Positions 1 through 8,200 of a stretch of DNA of 8,361 nt are shown here, in pieces (position 1 is the first letter of the stretch; each line of letters begins with the position of its first letter). The notes under the pieces were generated by a model, which did not search any database, had not been told where the DNA came from, and saw only the letters and a program-made list of their open reading frames with translations. Position numbers and translations under genes: made by a program. Origin of the DNA: Spirosoma sp. (lineage in GTDB: Bacteria > Bacteroidota > Bacteroidia > Cytophagales > Spirosomataceae); assembly GCA_025351545.1 (NCBI GenBank), contig JANXVQ010000365.1, forward strand, positions 1-8,361, read 5' to 3'.

Positions 1-555
1 CACCTCAAGGGCATCGATGGCCTCTGTACTGGTAAAGTTAAAGGCAGTCACTTTTGAGCTGTAGCGCGTGTAATTAATTTCGGGTTGAAAGGAAACTTTA
101 CCTGCACCGAAGTTAAACGTTAGACCGCCCACAAAACCAACGGCCGGATTTATACCTACTAGTTTATCCATGTAAAAAGGATACGTAACGCCCCCCCGAA
201 TACCAATCCGAACACCAGACGCGCTATTAACAGGAGCCATGCGCTGTGGGCGACTTACCGTTTCTGCCGTTTCGACAGGAGCCGACGTACGCGGAGTACG
301 GGTTTGCCGTTTCGACTCCGTACGGACAGGTTCCGCAACATGAGTCGTCGTTGCCGTAGCAGGCTTTTTTGTAATGCCGTGATATTGATCGTAAAGTTCC
401 TGCTGGCGGTTGCTGCTGGTTGGTGTTATGGTGGTACTGGTTGTTTGAGTAACAGGTGGCGACGTTGCTTTTGGTTTAATTGACGGTTGAGCCTGGGCTA
501 TCAACAAACCAAAAGGTAGAAAGGTAAGAGTCAGAAAAGAATAAAGCGATTTCAT
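1..555 (-). CDS. Secreted outer-membrane beta-barrel protein (porin/PorT-like), C-terminus beyond window
   Basis: An open frame starts at ATG 553-555 and runs without a stop to base 1, giving 185 residues. Residues 1-22 form a signal peptide: K3, a hydrophobic core, then an AQA cleavage site before Q23. Residues 24-113 are low-complexity, rich in Thr, Pro, Arg and Lys, with a short Gln/Tyr patch (RQQELYDQYHG, 50-60), and look disordered. From residue 115 the pattern changes to alternating strands with Gly-rich turns (VRIGIRGGVTYPFY, then AVGFVGGLTFNFG and VSFQPEINYTRY), typical of the first strands of small Bacteroidota outer-membrane barrels of the OMP_b-brl type. The family is inferred from this pattern. 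A role cannot be given, and PorT of the type 9 secretion system is only one relative. The gene diverges from the SDR gene across a 156-bp region. Seven consecutive C bases at 191-197 lie inside codons R120-G122. Confidence 0.8.
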   Translation of the reverse strand, partial: MKSLYSFLTLTFLPFGLLIAQAQPSIKPKATSPPVTQTTSTTITPTSSNRQQELYDQYHGITKKPATATTTHVAEPVRTESKRQTRTPRTSAPVETAETVSRPQRMAPVNSASGVRIGIRGGVTYPFYMDKLVGINPAVGFVGGLTFNFGAGKVSFQPEINYTRYSSKVTAFNFTSTEAIDALEV

Positions 556-582
556 TAGGTACTTAGGTAAATTGATTGTGTA

Positions 583-599
583 AGATTAGTCGCTAATCT
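583..599. promoter_or_regulatory. 17-bp dyad (AGATTAG-TCG-CTAATCT) in divergent intergenic region; possible operator
   Basis: Two perfect 7-bp arms, AGATTAG (583-589) and CTAATCT (593-599), flank a 3-bp centre. The dyad lies 28 bases upstream of the barrel-protein ATG, inside the 156-bp region that separates two divergent genes. The 8-mer TAGATTAG, which is one arm of the dyad read on the minus strand (593-600), recurs on the plus strand at 690-697, 14 bases before the SDR ATG. The spacing suits either a dimeric regulator's operator or an RNA hairpin in the leader of the barrel gene. I could not place a convincing Bacteroidota promoter (TTTG / TANNTTTG) in either direction. Function is inference only. 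Confidence 0.4.
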
Positions 600-711
600 A
601 CTAAATTCCATAACAGCACTTAGGAAACGGTCAATCAGTTTGAGTATACGGTTTGTTTTTGCAAACATTATACCCAAAAATCGAGTAAATAGATTAGAAA
701 GCCAGTATATT

Positions 712-1425
712 ATGAAAACGGTAAACCAACGTATTGCACTCATTACAGGTGCTAATAAAGGAATCGGTAAAGAAATTGCCCGGCAACTAGCCCAACGCGG
801 GTTCGCCGTATTTATTTGTGCCCGCGACGTAGCCAAAGGACGTGAAACATCGGAAGAGCTTTGTCAGGCTGGTTACGAATCTACGTTTATTCAAATCGAT
901 GTAACAGACCCAGTTAGCATTAGAACGGCCTGTGGTACTTTTTCGCAAAAGGCTGACCATTTAGATGTATTGGTCAACAACGCGGGCATACTGGAAGATC
1001 ATGGCGAAAATATTCTCAATATGAATACCGAAATGCTCGACCGAACGCTGAAGTCCAATGTGATCGGACCCATTTTAGTGATTCAGGATTTTCTGGAACA
1101 TTTACGGAAAAGTAAAACCGGTGGCCGAATCATCAACGTATCAAGCGGGGTTAGTTCGCTGGCTAACATGCACACCTATGCACCTGCTTATAGTATTTCT
1201 AAAACGGCCTTGAATGCCGTAACAAAGCAATTTGCCGGTGCATTGAAGGAGCATAATATTGCGGTTAACAGCGTTGATCCGGGTTGGGTACGAACCGATA
1301 TGGGCGGTGATGATGCAAGCCGGTCTGTCGAAAAAGGAGCTGAAACAATTGTTTGGTTAGCGGCAGATGCGCCCCAATCCGAAACCGGAAAGTTCTGGCA
1401 CGATAAACAGGAAACGGAATGGTAA
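712..1425 (+). CDS. Short-chain dehydrogenase/reductase, carbonyl-reductase-like, NADPH-preferring
   Basis: A complete 237-residue classical SDR, the usual length (about 250), probably a cytoplasmic NADPH-dependent carbonyl reductase. The Rossmann motif TGANKGIG is at 12-19, NNAG at 89-92, the structural Asn at 116, the catalytic Ser at 144 (INVSSG), and Tyr160-x3-Lys164 completes the tetrad. PGWVRTDMGG (190-199) is the post-catalytic PG motif. Lys16 in the glycine loop and Arg38 after the second strand favour NADPH over NADH. From memory, the N-terminal half and the C-terminal tail (GWVRTDM, EKGAET, final W) resemble vertebrate carbonyl reductase CBR1, but the long CBR1 insertion between Ser and Tyr is absent. 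The start is ATG 712: an in-frame TTG at 640 would add 24 residues before the normal MKTVNQRIALITG beginning. There is no signal peptide. The physiological substrate is not visible from the context. Confidence 0.92.
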   Translation: MKTVNQRIALITGANKGIGKEIARQLAQRGFAVFICARDVAKGRETSEELCQAGYESTFIQIDVTDPVSIRTACGTFSQKADHLDVLVNNAGILEDHGENILNMNTEMLDRTLKSNVIGPILVIQDFLEHLRKSKTGGRIINVSSGVSSLANMHTYAPAYSISKTALNAVTKQFAGALKEHNIAVNSVDPGWVRTDMGGDDASRSVEKGAETIVWLAADAPQSETGKFWHDKQETEW

Positions 1426-1442
1426 CTGGCTGAACAACAATT

Positions 1443-1467
1443 CTATAAGGTTTCTAAAGCCTTATAG
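1443..1467 (+). terminator. Hairpin 18 bases after the SDR stop; probable 3'-end structure
   Basis: CTATAAGG (1443-1450) pairs perfectly with CCTTATAG (1460-1467). The stem can continue inwards by one G-U and two A-U pairs (1451-1453 with 1457-1459), leaving a tight 3-base loop. It begins 17 bases after the SDR stop codon. No T-run follows (GATTAATCGG), so it is not a textbook intrinsic terminator. It may still mark the transcript end or protect it from nucleases. Confidence 0.45.
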
Positions 1468-1502
1468 GATTAATCGGCGTGATGACTTAGTAGCCCAGCG
1501 CT

Positions 1503-1556
1503 TATTCTGGATCTAAATAATTTCCAAACTCATAAAAATCATTTAGATCCAGAATA
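1503..1556. repeat. Perfect 16-bp inverted repeat at the convergent gene junction, one arm inside the S8 coding end
   Basis: The arm TATTCTGGATCTAAAT (1503-1518) is the exact reverse complement of 1541-1556; a 22-base A/T-rich spacer separates them. The right arm encodes the last residues of the S8 peptidase (within VYSGSK) plus the last base of its TGA stop (1539-1541), so the structure folds directly at the end of that mRNA. It also lies downstream of the SDR gene and could act on both convergent transcripts. Neither side has a clear T-run after the stem. A bidirectional terminator or mRNA-stabilising stem is the simplest reading. The perfect pairing across coding and non-coding DNA could also come from an inverted duplication. 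Confidence 0.7.
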
Positions 1557-3527
1557 GACAGGTTGTGACAGTACCAGCTTTACCGCTTCGTAGGCATTCA
1601 ACAGCCCACCCGAACGACTCAATTCGTTGAAGCCTATTTTCTGATTCGAGCGTCCTGGTTTCCGTACTTGACTACCGGGTTTGTAGCTGCTTTTCATAAG
1701 TATATCTTTAACCTGTACGGCCGTTAATTTTGGGAAATAAGACCGCAGTAAAGCGGCTACGCCCGCAGTCATGGGAGCGGCCATGCTCGTGCCCGAAAAA
1801 CTGGCATATCGATTATTGGGTAACGTTGACAGAATATCGGTGCCCGGAGCAAATAAATCAACCGTTTGTATGCCGTAGTTAGAGGATTGGCTGGGAAGGC
1901 CTTCGCCAATGCGCCATGTACTGTTTCCCACAACTAAAACGTTTTTCGCTGTTTGCCCATTTTCATAACGGGCCGACGGATAGGCCGGGAGTGAATCGTA
2001 GTTTTCGCCATTGTTGCCCGCTGCGTGAACAATCAGTACATCCTGTTCTTCGGCAAATCGGATAGCCGCATCGACTTGCTCTTTAAAAGGCGACAGGCGT
2101 TTTCCAAAACTCATGTTAATCACTTTTGCCCCGTTCTCAACGGCATAACGTATACCGTTTGCCACATCTTTATCGCGTTCATCGCCATTGGATGGCACTA
2201 CAGAAACGGGCATAATGCGCACATTGTCGGCCACACCATCAATTCCCCGACCGTTGCCGCGTTTGGCCGCAATAATACCGGCTACATGGCTACCATGCAC
2301 GGCTAACTGCTGCGACTTATTGATCAACATTCGCGGGCTTCCATAATACCGCTCGATTGGGTTTGCCGGATTATCACCAACAGCTTTTCGGGCGTTGTAG
2401 TCTGGGTTATAGGCAATATTTGTATCGCTGCCCGTCATTTGCCGGAAGGTTGCCCAATTCCGACGAACCAGAATTAAGTAGTTTCTAAACGCACCATACT
2501 GAGGAAGATAAGTTTCGGCTAGTAAGGTTCGCACAGTCATGGCTACAGAATCGGCGCCGAGGTCAACCCGCCGAATTTCGACTTGTGATGTAGTTGAGTC
2601 GGGTAGTTTTCCTGCGATTTGGTCGGCTGTTTGCCAGAATTTCCCTGTGTCGGCGAAGGCTATCCGTTTCCGCTGATCTTGCTGATAGCGCTGCAAATAC
2701 TGCTTTTTAGCTGTCTGGTAGGTAGTGTATTGTCGTTTGTCCGCTGGCCGTAGTTTTGCCGGATTCAGGTTGTCGTATTTCGATTTCAATACTAAATACG
2801 TCTGCGTGATTTCGGGCTGGTCATATTCATAGGTCGTTCCGTCTTTGGCACCCATAAAGTTCCACCCATTCAAATCGTCGGCGTAGCCATTTTTATCATC
2901 GTCGGTTTGGTTATCGGGAATTTCTTTTGGATTTATCCAGATCACATCGCGCAGGTCTTCATGAGTCAGGTCAACGCCCGAATCCAATACGCCCACGATC
3001 ACCGGTACCGATGGTTTGTCTTTCAACAGATCATACGCTTTATAAAGACTAATGCCCGCCACCGAATCTGTTGCAGGGTCGAGGTAAGGCCAGTTGCGGG
3101 GCGGCTGATTTAAAGTAGGGCGTAAGCGAACGAAAGCCGCTTTTGACTCAAGCGCATTTTGTCGTTCAAGGCAGTCATCACTTATCAACTGTAGGTTAAA
3201 TTCCTCGCCATTATTTGTGTATATGAGTCGATACAAGCCTTTTATGCCTGTACCACACGAGCTTTGACCGGCTATTTTCTGAAGCTGGAGTGTATCGCCC
3301 GTTTGTTGATAACGCATCGTTTCGAGTGGTGTATTGCTTGCTTCGGGTGTAATGAGCAGCGTGTCATGGCGAAACATAACTATTACCTGGACATCATTCG
3401 GTGACAGAATAACGCCTTTCCAGCGCGTACCGCGAATGGGTAACTGCGCTTGAGAGACGGCGAAAATTCCGACAAAAAATAGGGTGAATAATAAACGAAT
3501 TTTGGGTGAATTCATGAGAGGTTTCAT
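1539..3527 (-). CDS. Secreted subtilisin-family (S8) serine peptidase with N-terminal accessory domain and large Asp-His insertion
   Basis: A 662-residue secreted serine endopeptidase. Residues 1-27 are a signal peptide (basic start, hydrophobic LLFTLFFVGIFAV, SQA/Q cleavage site). Residues 30-136 form a beta-rich accessory domain holding the only two cysteines (C91 and C119), a likely disulfide. The S8 triad is complete: Asp182 (VLDSGVD), His411 (HGSHVAG), oxyanion Asn505 (HAAGNNG) and Ser581 (FSGTSMAAP). Asp and His are 229 residues apart, against about 30 in subtilisin. The insertion opens with an acidic, calcium-site-like loop (DDDKNGYADD, 209-218) and a GWNF motif, then runs as a Lys/Gln-rich, helix-like stretch. 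No C-terminal type 9 sorting domain or membrane anchor is seen. An alternative ATG lies at codon 5; neither start has a strong ribosome site. The gene follows the SusCD terminator after 116 bases, so it probably has its own promoter, which I could not identify. Confidence 0.93.
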   Translation of the reverse strand: MKPLMNSPKIRLLFTLFFVGIFAVSQAQLPIRGTRWKGVILSPNDVQVIVMFRHDTLLITPEASNTPLETMRYQQTGDTLQLQKIAGQSSCGTGIKGLYRLIYTNNGEEFNLQLISDDCLERQNALESKAAFVRLRPTLNQPPRNWPYLDPATDSVAGISLYKAYDLLKDKPSVPVIVGVLDSGVDLTHEDLRDVIWINPKEIPDNQTDDDKNGYADDLNGWNFMGAKDGTTYEYDQPEITQTYLVLKSKYDNLNPAKLRPADKRQYTTYQTAKKQYLQRYQQDQRKRIAFADTGKFWQTADQIAGKLPDSTTSQVEIRRVDLGADSVAMTVRTLLAETYLPQYGAFRNYLILVRRNWATFRQMTGSDTNIAYNPDYNARKAVGDNPANPIERYYGSPRMLINKSQQLAVHGSHVAGIIAAKRGNGRGIDGVADNVRIMPVSVVPSNGDERDKDVANGIRYAVENGAKVINMSFGKRLSPFKEQVDAAIRFAEEQDVLIVHAAGNNGENYDSLPAYPSARYENGQTAKNVLVVGNSTWRIGEGLPSQSSNYGIQTVDLFAPGTDILSTLPNNRYASFSGTSMAAPMTAGVAALLRSYFPKLTAVQVKDILMKSSYKPGSQVRKPGRSNQKIGFNELSRSGGLLNAYEAVKLVLSQPVYSGSK

Positions 3528-3643
3528 TAACGTACGGCCAAGATATAGCTTTACCGGGGGAGATTATAGCGTAGTTGTGTTGGTGAATAATAAAACATTG
3601 CCTACGCCTGATAGGTTGTTTGGCTACTTTCTGACACATCTAC

Positions 3644-3690
3644 CATAAAAAGAGAGATTGCCTTATTACAGACAATCTCTCTTTTTTATG
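3644..3690 (-). terminator. Intrinsic terminator of the susC-susD operon
   Basis: GAGAGATTG (3652-3660) pairs perfectly with CAATCTCTC (3673-3681) around a 12-base loop. The stem is flanked by A5 (3647-3651) and T6 (3682-3687), and CAT/ATG extends the symmetry. Read on the minus strand it starts 40 bases after the SusD stop, and the 9-bp core stem is followed by five U residues, a classical Rho-independent layout. Because of its symmetry it could also stop plus-strand transcription. It separates the SusCD unit from the S8 peptidase gene downstream. Confidence 0.85.
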
Positions 3691-3693
3691 ATA

Positions 3694-3715
3694 CAGACCT
3701 TTCGTGAGAAGTCTG
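3694..3715 (-). other. Small hairpin in the susD 3' untranslated region
   Basis: CAGAC (3694-3698) pairs with GTCTG (3711-3715), and TTC (3701-3703) pairs with GAA (3708-3710) around a 4-base loop, leaving a 2-base bulge on one side. It sits between the SusD stop codon and the intrinsic terminator. It may be a stability or processing element. The stem is short enough that chance is a real alternative. Confidence 0.3.
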
Positions 3716-3730
3716 CCATACCCTGATGTG

Positions 3731-5209
3731 TTAGTTATCAGTAACCAGATTATTCAACGCCAATTCTGACGATGAAATTGGCCAAATGTAATTTGGCTCC
3801 GTAGGTGCTTTGGCCGGTACTGTTCCTTTTGCTGGAATCGTTTGGAGCAGACGCATCAAATCATTGTTCCGCAAGCCTTCTCCCAGGAATTCAATTCTTC
3901 GCTCCAGTAAAATAGCATTAGCCAGACCTGTTGAGGCCGCAAAGCTGGCGGCTGTAAACGTAGTGGCGGCATCTGACCGATTACGAACGGCATTCAACAG
4001 CGCAACAGCCTGAGTATCTACTGTGTTTGTGCTCCGAACTTTGGCTTCGGCCAGATTCAGCAACACTTCTGAGTAGCGAATAACAGGTACATAATCCGTA
4101 AAAGGACTAGGTGCTTTATATTTCACCAACCAGTTTTTCACGGTAGTACCCGTTCCTGATTGCTTAACAAAAGTCCGTCTTTTGTCGGTAGCTGTCCAGG
4201 TTGGTTCTGCAATAATTCCCTTTGGATTCAACGAGTACTCGCCATTTCCAACACCGCCATTCGCTGCGTTAGGAGAATAGTAATACGCCAATTGGTTCTG
4301 TGTGCCAGGAAAGTCCCCCGTGGTTGAGGTCATTGGCATAGAGAATATTGATTCCGTAGTTGTGAAGTTTGTAAATACCGTAGCAATATCCGCCTGTAAC
4401 TGATTGGCCACACCAGTAGGTGCTTTAAATGGAGCCGTGGCACTCACAATCTTATTCGCTTCTGTAATAACGCTCGCATAATTCTGCATGCTCAGGTACA
4501 CCCTTGTTTTCAGGGCAATAGCCGTGTTTTTGTGCGCTCGTGTTGTGTTGTCAGCCGCTGTGGTGTAAGTGGATGGCAACGCAGTTTCGGCCTCATTCAA
4601 ATCTTTCAGGATTTGCGTGTATACTTCGGCAACGGTGCTTCTTGCCAAATTTGACTGACCAACTCCTTTGATCCCGTTCAAGCGTAGTGGAACGCCGGGT
4701 TTGCTGCCGTTGCCGTCGGCATAAGGACGGGCATAATACTGAAGCAAACTGTAATAGGTTAAACCTCTGATCAATTTAGCTTCTGCAATGTATTTAGCTG
4801 CCGTTTCGGCACCAACCACGGTTGACCCACCGGCGGCCATACCATCAATAAATATATTACACTTGTTGATAGTCAGGTAGGCAAAGTACCATAGGTTTAC
4901 GACAGCTGTAGCACTATTGGTAGCGTTTAAGCCCCAAACATCTGAACCTGTAACCAGGTTAGAAGTCTCGTTCATAAACTCTTCACCCCGAATATCGCCG
5001 TAAATCGCATAGCGCCCGCCATAGAAGTTACCATCTTTCATGGCTCCGTACAACGATAAAAGCTGAGTTTGCACACGGGTTGTTGTGCTAAACGCCGATG
5101 CATCTGACACAGATGTTTGTGGGATCGGGCTCAGCAGATCTCTGTTGCACGAACTCACTCCCAGGAGAAACAGGCAAAAAAGTACTGAATAATTTATTTT
5201 CTTTTTCAT
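3731..5209 (-). CDS. SusD/RagB-family outer-membrane nutrient-binding lipoprotein
   Basis: A 492-residue lipoprotein, normal for SusD/RagB (about 450-650), acting as the cell-surface lid of the SusC transporter and binding its substrate. The lipoprotein signal ends in LLGVSSC, with Cys21 to be lipidated. Family landmarks appear in order: the helix AEAKLIRGLTYYSLLQYYARPY (142-163, read from its two halves), the TPR-like helices at 192-255, PVIRYSEVLLNLAEAK (375-390), LNAVRNR (405-411), LLERRIEFLGEGLR (434-447) and the closing YIWPISSSEL with terminal DN. The start is ATG 5209: an in-frame TTG at 5227 would add six residues ahead of the MKKK signal start, and AAGAAG lies just before the ATG. 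The gene begins 20 bases after the SusC stop, so the two are co-transcribed and possibly translationally coupled. Ligand (glycan, peptide or other) cannot be told from the sequence. Confidence 0.96.
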   Translation of the reverse strand: MKKKINYSVLFCLFLLGVSSCNRDLLSPIPQTSVSDASAFSTTTRVQTQLLSLYGAMKDGNFYGGRYAIYGDIRGEEFMNETSNLVTGSDVWGLNATNSATAVVNLWYFAYLTINKCNIFIDGMAAGGSTVVGAETAAKYIAEAKLIRGLTYYSLLQYYARPYADGNGSKPGVPLRLNGIKGVGQSNLARSTVAEVYTQILKDLNEAETALPSTYTTAADNTTRAHKNTAIALKTRVYLSMQNYASVITEANKIVSATAPFKAPTGVANQLQADIATVFTNFTTTESIFSMPMTSTTGDFPGTQNQLAYYYSPNAANGGVGNGEYSLNPKGIIAEPTWTATDKRRTFVKQSGTGTTVKNWLVKYKAPSPFTDYVPVIRYSEVLLNLAEAKVRSTNTVDTQAVALLNAVRNRSDAATTFTAASFAASTGLANAILLERRIEFLGEGLRNNDLMRLLQTIPAKGTVPAKAPTEPNYIWPISSSELALNNLVTDN

Positions 5210-5229
5210 GATGTATCTTCTTGTCAAGA

Positions 5230-8200
5230 TTAGAAGCCAGCTTTCAGGCCAACTGTAATGGTACGGGCATTTCCGATCGTATTTCTATCAACACCCTGTC
5301 CACTGGCACTGGTCGAGCCGTTGGACGATACTTCTGGATCTGGACCAGGATATTTCGTGATTACGGCTAAATTTTGACCGCTCACATACACCCGTAGGTT
5401 ACTCATGCCGATTTTTGATATCAGCGTGGCAGGCAGGTTATAGCCCAGCATAACACTCCGTACTTTCAGGAAATCACCTCTGAATACGTTCATATCCAGC
5501 GGGATAGATGAGCCGTTCGATACGTTATCGCCAAAAATAGGTTTCGCGTATTTTTTGCCGGAATCACCTTCTTTTTGCCAGGCATCAGTCAGGACATCAC
5601 GATTGTTGTTCCAGAAACGCTGGTCATGTAAACCTGAGTTGGTGCCATAGTAGACATTGAAACCTAACTGATACGTAAGCAGAACACTCAAATCAAAATT
5701 CTTATATTTGAAATTGTTGTCCCAACCACCGTATTGTTTTGGGTTTACATTCCCATACATAACCGCATCGGCCGCCTGGGTGATGGATGTGCCGCCCGCA
5801 GCATTCACGTATCTTGTTTTCCCGTCAGCCGTAGTCGAATAGTTATATTGTCCGGAAGGAGCATAATACTGATAGTACACATTCTGCCCTGCCGAATTGA
5901 CGAAAATTCGTTTGCCCGTTGCCGGATCAACACCACCCGTACGAACAACCCATAACTGGCCTAGTGGAAATCCAGGAGCTGTCTGGTTTACCGTTTCTAG
6001 TGATGATGTAGACGTTTGGAGTACATTTAGACCGGGAGCTAATGCAGTTACCTCGTTTTTATTGAAGGTAATGTTGAAATTCGAACTCCACTGGAAATTT
6101 TTGGTATTAACTACCCGAGCATTCAACGATATCTCAAGCCCTTGGTTATACATTTTCCCAACGTTTTGTGGAGGGAATGAAACGCCGGAGAGCGTTCCGG
6201 GTATTCCAGTCGAAGGCGATTGGGCTACGTTAAGAATTAAGTTGTCAATATCATTTTTGTAATAAGCAACTTCGCCCGTGATCCGATTATTGAGCAGTCC
6301 GAAGTTAAAGCCAATGTCAGTTTTCGTGCTGGTTTCCCATTTAAGACTCGGATTTCCTACGCTTTGGTAAGAAAGCGTGGCCGCGCCACCATATAAACCA
6401 GAACCGTATAGCGAGTAAGGCGTGTAATCGTTGATACCACCAATGTTTCCAACTTTACCGTAGCTACCCCGGATTTTGAAACTGCTGAACAGATTATCAA
6501 GATGGGCAGACTTCCAGAAATTTTCCTGCGTTATTTCCCAACCAGCAGATGCTCCATAGAACACACCCTTTTTCTGTCCCAGAGCAGAGAATTCATCCTG
6601 GCGTAAATTGCCACTCAGGAAATACTTCTCTTTGTAATTATAGTTTAGGCGTCCGAAACCTGATAACAAATAGTTTTCGGTATAAAGTAGATTCGATGGG
6701 TTGTTAGTTACCCAACCTGCCTGAATAACATTATAATCGGGATCTGACAAGGTCTGACGATTCAAGCCATATCCAGTTTGTGTTGTCCGTTGTTGTTCCT
6801 GACCAAGTAACAAACTTACATTATGAGCACCTCCAAATGAGTGATCAAATTGAGCTGTGTTGGTCCATAACCAGGTTTTTAAGTTACGAAAATTACTCGT
6901 GGCATTACCAGACGAGGCATATCCATCACTGGTGATCGGCGCTTGGAACAGATTATTGTCAACCAACAGGTAATCAATTCCGTAGGTGCTCTTTAATGTC
7001 ATCCAGTTCGTTGGCTTAATTTGGATATAAGCATTCGATTGAATGTGGTTATTTTCCGTGTTCGACCGGTTCAGATCTAACATAGGAAGCGGGTTTGGAT
7101 ACGAAATAGACGTTCCCGTAATGTTATTGGCGAAGCCAATGGCCGACCCATTAAGATTATAGGTGCCATCATTGTTATAAGGCGAAAGAATTGGAGGAAG
7201 TACAAGGCCAACCCGGCCCAGGCCACTCGTATTGTAAGCTTCACCATTCAGCGAACCTGATGTGCCGGCCGAAAGGTTTTTCTCGTTGGAGAACGCTATT
7301 TTACCACCAATAGTAACTATTTTATTAAGCTTGCTATCGACGTTAAACAAGACGTTCATCCGATTAAAATCATTTCTGCGGAGAATACCTTGCTGCGCCG
7401 TATAGCCAACGGCGAAGTAATAGTTCGTATTATCGCTACCGCCCGAAACGTTCAGGTTATGGCTCTGCGAAACACCTTGCCGGTATATATAGTCATACCA
7501 CTTAGTGTCAATAGGGTTACCATTGGCATCGTTGGTTTGCGTAAACTTCACAGCTGAAGCTGTTGGGTTATTGGCCACAGCCGACGATTTAAAATTAATA
7601 TATTCGCTGGCATTCAACATTTCAGGCAGGCGATAGGTGTTAGAAAAACCTAACCAACCATCATAGTTGACTTTCACTTTACCGGCTTTACCTCGTTTGG
7701 TGGTGATAAATACCACGCCATTGGCCGCACGGCTACCATAGATGGCTGTTGCAGCGGCATCTTTGGCAATATCCATACTTTCAATATCATTGGGGTTGAT
7801 ACTGGCCAATGGATTACTCGGTGCGTTTGTTGAACCCTGGTCGCCCGTGAATGTGGGTACACCATCGACAACGATCAACGGGTAGGAACTAAGCGAGATG
7901 GAGTTTGTACCCCGAATCCGAAAAACCGGCGGGTTATTAAGTACACCATTAGGAACTGTGATCTGAACACCCGCCGTACGACCGGCTAAACCTGATTCAA
8001 AACTTTGAATGGGCATTTGAGCAATGGCCGAACCCTTAACAGAGCCAATGCTACCTGTAGCATCCTGACGGGTTTGCGTACCATAACCAATAACAACGAC
8101 CTCACTCAGTTGCTGGGAATCGCCAATAAGTGAGACATTGATCGTTGACTGATTGCCTACGGCAACCTCCTGATTTGTGTAGCCGATGAAGCTAAATATT

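Noticed and set aside
651..666. GTTTG/CAAAC inverted repeat around a T-run upstream of the SDR
   Set aside because: A 5-bp stem in A/T-rich DNA is expected by chance.
640..711. 24-codon upstream extension of the SDR from a TTG start
   Set aside because: The added residues do not belong to the SDR fold, and the ATG at 712 gives the normal short lead into the first beta strand.
556..711. TATAAT-like and TANNTTTG-like strings as promoters of the divergent genes
   Set aside because: None had a matching upstream TTTG at the right spacing, so no promoter could be assigned with confidence.
555..836. Minus-strand open frame of 93 codons
   Set aside because: It runs antisense into the SDR gene and overlaps its 5' end; the protein has no domain pattern, and the genuine minus-strand gene starts at 555 in another frame.
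2025..2306. Plus-strand open frames inside the S8, SusD and SusC genes (for example 2025-2306, 3810-4013, 5897-6262)
   Set aside because: They are antisense to strongly supported coding regions and their translations show no family motif, so they are frame shadows.
3394..3639. Minus-strand open frame of 81 codons overlapping the S8 start
   Set aside because: It overlaps the S8 signal-peptide region in another frame and has no recognisable domain or ribosome site.
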